Assembly: GCF_040954835.1 (NCBI RefSeq)
Contig: NC_090714.1
Span: 2,902,501-2,966,500 of the forward strand
Length of the DNA: 64,000 nucleotides
Source: Lepisosteus oculatus
Lineage: Eukaryota; Chordata; Actinopteri; Semionotiformes; Lepisosteidae
Direction: 5' to 3'
Below are positions 49,933-59,000 of this stretch, piece after piece. The notes under the pieces were generated by a model. That model saw only the letters and a program-made list of their open reading frames with translations, made no database searches and had not been told where the DNA came from. The translations under genes and the position numbers were made by a program. The number at the start of each line of letters is the position of its first letter. Within the stretch, counting starts at the first letter, position 1.

Positions 49933-49948
49933 ATAGGAACTTTGAACT
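49933..49948 (+). promoter_or_regulatory. HNF4-type ACTTTG element of PROZ
   Basis: AGGAACTTTGAACTC places ACTTTG at 49939-49944, which is -61 to -56 from the PROZ ATG. An ACTTTG HNF4 site drives liver expression of human factor VII at nearly the same position (-63 to -58 from its ATG), and one is reported for factor X. The two half-sites overlap in a GTTCAAAGTTC arrangement on the other strand. Function is inferred. Confidence 0.45.
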
Positions 49949-49999
49949 CTTTGTTGTCAATATAGAGATACACTGAAGCTGCTATACAGCAGAACAAAA

Positions 50000-50072
50000 A
50001 TGGACTCCTTAATCATCAGTCTGGCTGTAGCCTTAATGCTGAGCTGTGTAACAAGTCAAGATGCACAGAAAG
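50000..50072 (+). CDS. proz: PROZ exon 1 (signal peptide)
   Basis: Encodes residues 1-24 plus one base: MDSLIISLAVALMLSCVTSQ, a typical hydrophobic secretion signal, then DAQK. Donor GTAATG, phase 1. The start codon sits in AACAAAAATGG. Confidence 0.88.
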
Positions 50073-53000
50073 GTAATGTGTGAATCTGATAGAGAGGCTT
50101 GTACTGTCGTTTGAAATTTAGAATGCGGTAGCAATGAATTTCGATAGATGACTATGCCTTTACTTTGTTGTGCAATGACGGCAATGGGTTCTCCCAGGTT
50201 TTAAATTTACACTTTGAATTTAAAATCATATGGAACATCAAACCAGCTAGTTGCTTCTTTGATTCAAAAGGTGAGCTATATTTTAATTTGTGATCCATTT
50301 AATCAAATGAGCAGTGCACAGTCTGTCTTTCCTGCATAAATGTGCAGCTATTGTGGCTTCTGTTGTGACTTAGAGAAAAGTTTCAGAAAAAGGGTCATTT
50401 CTTTTTTTCCCTTTACAACAAAGTGTGCCTACATTGGTGACACCACCTGCTGTGTACTTTAGAAGTAACGTCTCCTGTATAATTAATTGTTGAAGGCACA
50501 AACATGCTATATGTTGTAAACATACATTTATTCCATAGTGCTTCATTCTATTATAGTATTGTAATTATATCCGTAATGTTTCCTCTAGAAAAAAGGTTAG
50601 GTTGTGACTCTAAGAAACTACAGGATTTTGTTTGTTTTTTTCATTGATTCGCTATTGCCTCCAAAATGTTTAAGGTGACATATAGAGTTTGCAAGGTCTT
50701 CCATAAGATACGAAAGAAAGCAATGCATACGATTACAAGTCTGAGCACCTCCGATGCAATTACAACAAAGGCAGGAACAATAATGCTAGAAATATTCAAG
50801 CGTGTTTTTCCGTCTCTGCAAGTAACCACCGAAAATAGAAAGGTGCAAATCCTACAAGAGAGAACGGAGATGTGGAAAAGAGGTTTTGATTCGTAGCTTA
50901 AATTTTAGCAAACAGATTTCTTCAGTGGAACAAAAAGCATTGAAAGTCTGTGTCAGATGAAAGTCTTTCGTAAAGTACTTTCAGACCCTTGCCCTGGTTC
51001 ACCAACAGCCTGGCTTATTGTATTACTGTGAGGGGGTTGGGGAGTTACACCAGCAATGCATTCAGGAGCCCTGAATATGTGCGTGTTTATAAAGCAATGT
51101 AGGTGGTTTATAAGAGTAAATAATACGTTCCTATGAAACCAGTGGTAGTTCCTCAGAGTTGTGAATGAATCTTTGGTATAATTAGTGTATTTTTAAATGA
51201 GTGAAACTGTATGTGTGCTCCCCACCTCTAAACCATTAAATCGTATTTTTTTATCCACTGTAAGAACATAAAGAAGTCTTAAAAATGAAACGTCAATCTA
51301 GGCCATTCTGTAACTAGTAGCTAAGTGATTTCATTCATCTTGAACCAAACCAGGGTATCTCCCTTGGCAACATAGCTGGGCAGCTTGTTTCCACAACATA
51401 GCCATACTGTTTGTGGTTCATAAATGCTTATTGAACCTACTTTAAGCAGTGATCTTCCACATTACCATAGTTACATGGTGCTTTGCGTGGTGTCTGAGTG
51501 CAGTAATTGATATCTGTTACTGGAAATCCATGTATCCACTCCAGATGTATCTGCCTGACAAGGGTCGTAACAGCATGAAATCGGATGAAAATACTGTGCC
51601 ATAAAAATTACAGCTAAGCTATAATAGTAGCCTAGTACTGATGACTTAATAAAAACCTACTTTATAAAATAAAGCAAAGCCAATTGGCACCATTTCATTT
51701 GGGGTTTTTTTTTAAAGGTGAAGGTAAACACTGTACAGGTTTGCTGAGAGAAAAAATAGCCTGAGGTCTTTGTGGTTGTTATTTGCTGAAATGAGGTGGA
51801 AGGTAATCTGTGTAGAGTCTTATTTGTTTAACTCCAGCATGAAGAACTGAAGCAAACACCTGGTTAATGAATCATGATTTTTAGCTTTCTTGCGAAACCA
51901 GGCCTCATTCAAATGTTCTAGATGTTAGTGGTGCCATAGATCCAACTTTTATAAATGCAGAGGGCTGCTTTGTCATACAGATGCATCAAAAGCTTCAAAC
52001 AGAGCAGAAAAAAACAGAATACAAAACCAAAGTAATCTTTCATATTTAGTTTTCTTTGTTAAATAAGGTCTTCATTATCTGCTACTGCACTCTAAATACA
52101 AAGTATATCAATTTTTCCCTCCCGTTTTAGTGCTGACGTTAGTTGGAAGAATTTTTTTGTCACTTGTGGAATGTAGGTTATGTTTAAATGCCTTAATCTT
52201 AAAATGCTGAGAAAGTTCAGAAATAACCCAGAATTCTGCTTTAGTGAAATATTAAAAATGATCTGATTTTCCACTGTGGATAAGTTACCGTAGGTACCTA
52301 ATTCATTTCATGAAGGGAGGACATTCTGCCCATAATGATGAAGGTTTTTTTTTTAAGATAAGATTTTGTTTTTTTCAGTTCTGAACCTAAGGTGCTGTCT
52401 GTGTGGAGTTTGTAGGTTTGCCCTGTGTTCACGTTTTTCCTCCAGGTGCTGGAGGAAATGCTGCCAGGTAAATTGGCTTTTGGGAAAACGTGCCCAAGGT
52501 GTGAGTGTGTGCAGGTTTTTGGCAGTGTCTGTGTCTGGCGTCCTGATCTGACTGCTCCCTGCCTTGTGCTCGTTGCTGGCCAGCAGCCTTCTTACTGGGT
52601 AAAGCAGTTAGAAAATGGATGGATTTTTATTTCTAGGGTTTGATTTCTCATAGCTGATGGTAAATGTGTAGGTGATGCACATTATACTCTAGTACAAAGG
52701 AACCATGTTACTATGCAAGTACAGTATATCAGGTTAATGATGAATAGAGTTATGTTGAATAAAAACCACTAGATGGAGCTAGTAAGTAATATTCTGTGAG
52801 TTTATACATGTGAAGAGAGTGAAAAAACAAAATCACCCAGGCTGCAGAACTATGTGGGAAGGAGGGAACAGTGCACTGACAGCACTGCTTTGGACAGTAA
52901 CTGCATCACTGACTTGGCAATGTGCACATCTTAATCCAGTGACAAACAGTCCAGAAGTGAAAGACTCAGCCAAAGATAATGGAGAAAGAATTTGTTTTGG

Positions 53001-56000
53001 AGCTGGTGTATTTATTGCTGTACTCTTTTGTCCCCCAGGGGGGCAAATTCAAGTAGAGAGCCTCTTGCAGAGGTTAATGTCCCCAGGTGTTAAGAACGTA
53101 TTGATGGTGAGAGGATGCCATCTGGTAGTTAGCAGCTACTTGATCCAAGAATTTCATCCAGGAGTTTTTGAAAAGAGTCAGGGTATCCGCTTAAACGACA
53201 TGGCTGGGCAACTTGCTCTAAACTCCCATATCTAAGACTCACCCAGAACATAGTTTGGTATGGAGATTGCCTTGTCGAGCTTTCTTCTGCTTTGAGCTTT
53301 TTATCTTGGTTTTACAGTCTGTGCCTCACTTTTCCAGCAAGGGTTTTAGCTGTATTAGTGCACAACCGTTTTAATGCCAAGGGGAGATTTAGCTAAAATC
53401 TCAATTTGTCCACCAATTATTCATCCATGTATTATCAAATGTCAAGCTAACCACTGGCAAAAGTAGAGAGGTGACCAAAAAAGTGAAGTCATTCAGGTTT
53501 TGTAAAGGGACTGAGTCAGGGGAGGGCTTCTGCTTTGTTACAGTGTTTCTGGACAGAGCCACTGCCAGTAGGATCATTGGAAGACACAGGCGTGCCAATC
53601 ACAGGAATGAAGAAAGCCTGCCCCCGAATCTGGAGCGAGAGTGTGTGGAAGAGGTGTGCAACTACGAGGAAGCCCGAGAAATATTCAAAGATTCGTACCG
53701 AACAGTAAGTACCCCCTCTTTGTATGTAGTCAAAACAGTGCTCACCGTGCCTCACACAAAGACCCAGTGTCCACATTGTGTTTCACTAAACTGCAGTCAG
53801 TGCACAGAGCAGCCCTGTGAAAGCCCAGCTGCATGGATGCACTGAAGTCTTAAGGTAAAGGAACAGTGTTACTTTCTGCAGTTCGCGTTCAGATAGAAAG
53901 GTATTCCCTTTTTCTGCTCGGTCCAGACTCGTACATCAAGTTGACAATGAGGCACCATAATAAAGGCAGCACAATGGTTTAGCACTGCTGGCTCGCAGCG
54001 CTGGGGCCCTGGGGTGCTGTCTGTGTGGAGTTTGTATGTTCTCCCCGTGTGCCTGTGAGTTTCCTCCTGATGCTCTGGTTTCCTCCTGCTGTCCAAATCT
54101 GTACTGGCAGGTTAATGAGCTCCTGGGGGAAACTGACCCAGGTGTGAGTGTGCTTGAGTTTGTGTCTGCGCGTGCCATCCAGGGTGTACCCTGCCCCCAG
54201 GCTGTTGCTTGTCAGAATAGGCTCCAGCTCCCCTCTGACCCTGAATTAGATAAAGCCGAAAATGGATGAATGGAATCAAATGCATAATTATAGTACTAGT
54301 AGAAGTATATCATTTAGCTTTACACACCTGAGCCTATAAAAGCCTTGAGTCTTGAGTTTTCTAATCTCTCTATTTTTTTAAGGTTCTTTCTGTACTTTGC
54401 ATCATTTTTTAACTGTAAAATAGATTAAACTCATATGTTTTTCTACCTTCCAAGTATAAATGAGTGAGATTATAAAGCATGCTTGTGTTTTTACTGGATT
54501 TTCCTCACGTGTACATGATGTATTCAGTTCAAGATCTCCAGCCCATATGAAATCCACGTGAACAGGCTTCTGACATTGCTGTCTCTTTTCAGGACATATT
54601 CTGGACAGTGTATATCGGTAAGTACCAGTATAGTAAATGTCTTGTGGTGGCCAAATGGAAAAGATGAAAAATTAAAGAAAGGGATTCTACGGCTGGGATG
54701 ACCACAAAATCAAGTGATCATGAAAAAAGGTTCTTTTGTCCAATGTTTCCAAGCCTTTTGTAGGTCAACTGATATAATTCAGCATATAATAGCAATAACA
54801 CCTTTCCCCGAGCCTCAACAGCAAAACTGTGTGACTGAGCACATTTCTCCCTTTCGGGAAATGGGTTTGACTGCAACACCAGCCCCTGCATTCCTCTCCT
54901 TCCCCATCAAACTCATTCATGCCAGACATCAGCAGTGATGACACCAATTAGACTGACGCACTCACCTGTGCAGAAGGTCTCGGTGCCTGTAGAATGTTAC
55001 CTTTGCCAAGTTAATGCAACAATTAAATCATTTCAATAATAGGCTATTTGCAGTTGGAAAAAAGACCAGAAGGACCATGCAGAAAGAATGGCAAAATGTG
55101 CTTTTCCTGCAAAATTCCTTGCCCCCCTTTGGAAATCTCCAAGTGAATTCCAGACTATGTTAAAACAGAGGCACATGTGCTCCACCTGTTCGGTGGATAC
55201 GTAAACTTTCGGAACACTTTTCCAGAGCACTGAGCACATTTTTCTTCTCTCTCTTGAAGCAGTTTTAGGAATACCGGGCTCCTTCGGGAGTGAAGGGATC
55301 TGAGGATCCCTCTGGGTCACACGTGATAGGTTATTAACTCAACCCACTTTCCCTCATCACTCCACAGACGGGGATCAGTGTGCAAACAAGCCGTGCAAGA
55401 ATGGAGCCATGTGTGCCGACAGCATAGGGGGATACGACTGTATCTGCAAGAGTGGCTTCTCTGGGGTTCACTGCGAAACCGGTGAGCAGCAGGAGAAACC
55501 TGACCTGTTCCGTATTCCACAAACTCTCGGTGACTTTCAGTGGAGCACAGCTGTTTTAAGGTTTAACGCACAATGCTGTTTTTGCACCACTGCAAAATCC
55601 CCTTCATTAATGAGCACACATACCGAATGAACCGGAAGTGAAGGAGAGGAGATCATTTCATATTTGGTTTTTAGTAGCTAATTGATCCAAGGGTTAATTG
55701 AAGCAAGCCAGAGTATCAGCTTAAAAAGCCTGGTACTAGATTCCCATAACCATTTGCTTAAAGAAGTGGCTCTTGTGCTCCACTTTAAATGTTTATTCCC
55801 GTTTGTATTTGTGCCCTTCAGTTTACGCTTGATTGTTGAATCTGAGGCCCACAGCAACTTTGATGATCTGAATCACATGTGCACAGTCAGATGTCTTTGT
55901 GTACTTCTCTATGTCAAAATCTGCGACATTCTTGCAAGAACTAGCACCATCTGGGGCCGTACGACTTTAAAAAAGCCTTCGGTGTGAGTGTGCGTGTCTG

Positions 56001-59000
56001 TGTTTGTGTCTGTGTGTGGTCTACGATGGACTTGAGGTTGTACCCTACTTTGTGCCCGTTGCTTGCTGGGATAGGCTCCAGCAAACCTACGACCCTGAAT
56101 CGGATGAAGCAGATAGAAAATGAATGGATGGATCCACTTTGGGGTGGCACACTAGTAGAAATGGCTGAATAGTCGCTTCTGAGAGACTAATTTACCCTGA
56201 ACACTTCCTCTCCAGTTCGTGGTTGTTTGAAGACAAACTGAACTTCCTGTCCTTTACACTGTGGCCTCTTTGTCTCAGTCCTCGCACCGCACAAGTTCCT
56301 TTCCTGACTCATTCGTCTTTGCTGACTCTTAGAATTCTCTCAGCAGAACAACCCAGAAATGTCAAGAACCTGAGACGGTCCTCTCGGCAAACTATTGTTT
56401 TTATCCACGTGACCATTGCGAGAACACGGGTTCTGCTCAGCCATCGGTTCAGCAGGTTTGCTCTCATTGCTTCATTAACCATGACTGTTGCTGTGGCTCT
56501 CCCCAGATCAAACTCTGTGCACGGGGAATGAGGACAAAGGCTGCAGCCAGTTCTGCCAGCCGGGGTTTCAGTCTTATCAGTGCTCCTGTGCCAGCGGATA
56601 CGAGCTCCGAGAAAAAGGAAAGTGTGTTTCTCTTGGTAAGAGCCATCTCTATTCCTGACTGAGGGATATTGAACATGTCCTTTACAGGCAGTTGCTTTGC
56701 TTTTGTAATAAATAGAATAATTTGGACTGAGCTGTGTAAAAATCTGACAGGACGGCCTTATCAATCCCTAAGGGCAGAAACAGAGGCTCATGAAGAAAGT
56801 ACACTTGAGAAGCAGATGCAGAGTGATATACAGTATAGAATAGATACAATGAAGAGATAAGGGTTGTTCTTTATTTGTCTTTTTCCATGGTTATTTCATC
56901 TATATTTCATTGAATAGTTTACCATCCAAGTTGAGCTTGATTCTCTGTTGCACTTAAAGCCATAGAATCTTTCATGTGGTTAGATGATCTGTCAGCTTTA
57001 TTGAGTTTAAAGAAGGGGAAGATGAATAGGGTTGCACCTTATCTTTATGCTCAGGGGGTGAAGTATTGTCAGCTGCCAATGGGTTGCTGGGGTGTCAGAA
57101 AGCTGGGTGTGATAGTGTTGCTCATGTGAACTCCATGTGTTGTCTGATTGACCTGTTGAATGAATTAACAGATTTTGTGGGTTTTTTCCCATTCCTTTTT
57201 TTTTCTGTGGCAAATGTCAAGCAATATCATTATTGTTGTTCCAATTCAGGCAACTTGAGTCCGTGCTGAAAACAGCCAACAAGCTCTCATTAAGATCGAG
57301 GGCACTTCACTGAAGCATGGAGTTTTTCAACTCAAAGCCCAACTGCAGCCATAAGCCAGAGGACATTGGAGTTCCCTCTGCTTGGGACTGGGAGATACTG
57401 CTTTATGAATGTAGTCCTGGAGCTCCATGTGCATATCTTCCAAATACATCTGCTGGCTTTTCTGCCACTTTCAAAACCAGATATACATCAGGAGAAGTGA
57501 TGCCTCCCACTTAGTCACACCAACATTTAGATATCTAATGCTACCATCCAGCCCAACTCAGATATGACTCTTAAGTTCAAATAGGGACTTGTGGCAGGAG
57601 TCTGTGCCCTGCCGCAAAGTTCCAGTGGAAACAGACAATATTGCAGCACTAATGTGTTTGTTTGTTTTTTTCTGGCAGGAGAATTCTCCTGTGGCAAAGT
57701 GAGCACATCAAGGCTGAAGGACCCAAGGGTGTTGGAGCAAAGCATCAAGACACACAGCAGTAGCGTGAGCTTGCCCTGTGCCACAGGCGAGTGCCCGTGG
57801 CAGGTAGGTGTGACCAGAGGCTTGATTGCAGCTGGTTAGAATACAGGTGGCACTCCTCCAGCATGCCCACCTGTCACAATGATTCCCATTGCTGTCAGAT
57901 CACCAGTGTCCCACTGTTGTCACCGTAATCCTACAGGTCCGTCACAGGTCGCCGGGGTTGTTGTATCTTCAAAATGTGGACTAACACCAAGTCCTGGCCT
58001 GGCTGCATTTAACCGATTGAGTGCCATCTCTTCCCAGGGCCGGATTTTGGTGTTCGTAGGCCCTCAGCACGTTCACTCCGAAATGTGCAAAAAGACGGGT
58101 GAACGCCGATTGAATAACGGCGATTGACATGATGCACTTTAAACTATTCTATTGCTAAACCATGTGATTGATGGAGTGAGTCGAGTGACCATCACTTCGA
58201 TATTTCTGGCTTCTAGAACAGCCGCAATATAGCAGATGATTATTGATTTGGAGCACCTAGAGTCGATCGCAAGCCTGTTGTTTCACCTTGTTTTTCGTTA
58301 GTCACTAGCGTTTCCCTCCTTCACAGGCCCTGAAACTTCCGTAGGTCCTAGGCACTGTCCCAATGGGAAATCAGGCTCTGTTTCTTCCATAAACCTGGCT
58401 AGAGCGAGCTTGTGACCTGACTACACTCTTGACATCTCAGCTGCACTGTAGGACTCATTCTGCATTCTGAGCCAGCACCTTCACAGATTGACAGACGGGG
58501 GAGCCCCTGGCAGATCACTTTGACTATGTGCAGCAAGCCATATCAACAAACGTGTCCTGAAAAAAAACAGAGATCTTGAATGATGACCATAAGACAGGAG
58601 ACACAGGATTTCCCTCTGCTCGAGACTGGGGAATGCTGCTTGGTGAATGTAGCCCATGTGCATCACATTTCCTACTTTTGTTACTCAATTGATCAATATA
58701 TTGATCTTATATCTGTTGCAAAAGGGTTTTTATCTGTTATGTCCCAGAGCCCTCATCTGTTACACAGGATTGTAATAATTATTATACTAATTCCTTACAC
58801 TATGGCAGCCAGAGTGCGCCAGTCCGTTCACCACACACCAGCTCTCAGGGGGGAGGAGACAAGAGCGATGAAGCCAGATGAGAGATGGGATTATTAGGAG
58901 TCCATGTTTAGTAAAGGCCGGGGGAAACTTGGCCAGGACACCAAATTTAGGTCCAGGATTGTGACCGTTGCAATATTAAAATAAGAGAACTGTGGCACAG

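Larger units (their letters stand above)
50073..53543 (+). other. PROZ intron 1 (3.5 kb)
   Basis: Phase 1; acceptor TTGTTACAG. Contains two GTAGCTAATT-family repeats (51285-51520, 53120-53235) and an L2-like fragment (52388-52625). No other gene is evident. The 141-codon frame at 52810-53235 ends inside a repeat and is not supported. Confidence 0.85.
55482..56506 (+). other. PROZ intron 4
   Basis: Phase 1; donor GTGAGC, acceptor CTCCCCAG. Contains a GTAGCTAATT-family repeat (55672-55860) and a short L2-like fragment (55981-56132). Confidence 0.85.

Noticed and set aside
52810-53235. 141-codon open frame in PROZ intron 1
   Set aside because: Its 3' third lies in a GTAGCTAATT-family repeat and the remainder has no domain character.
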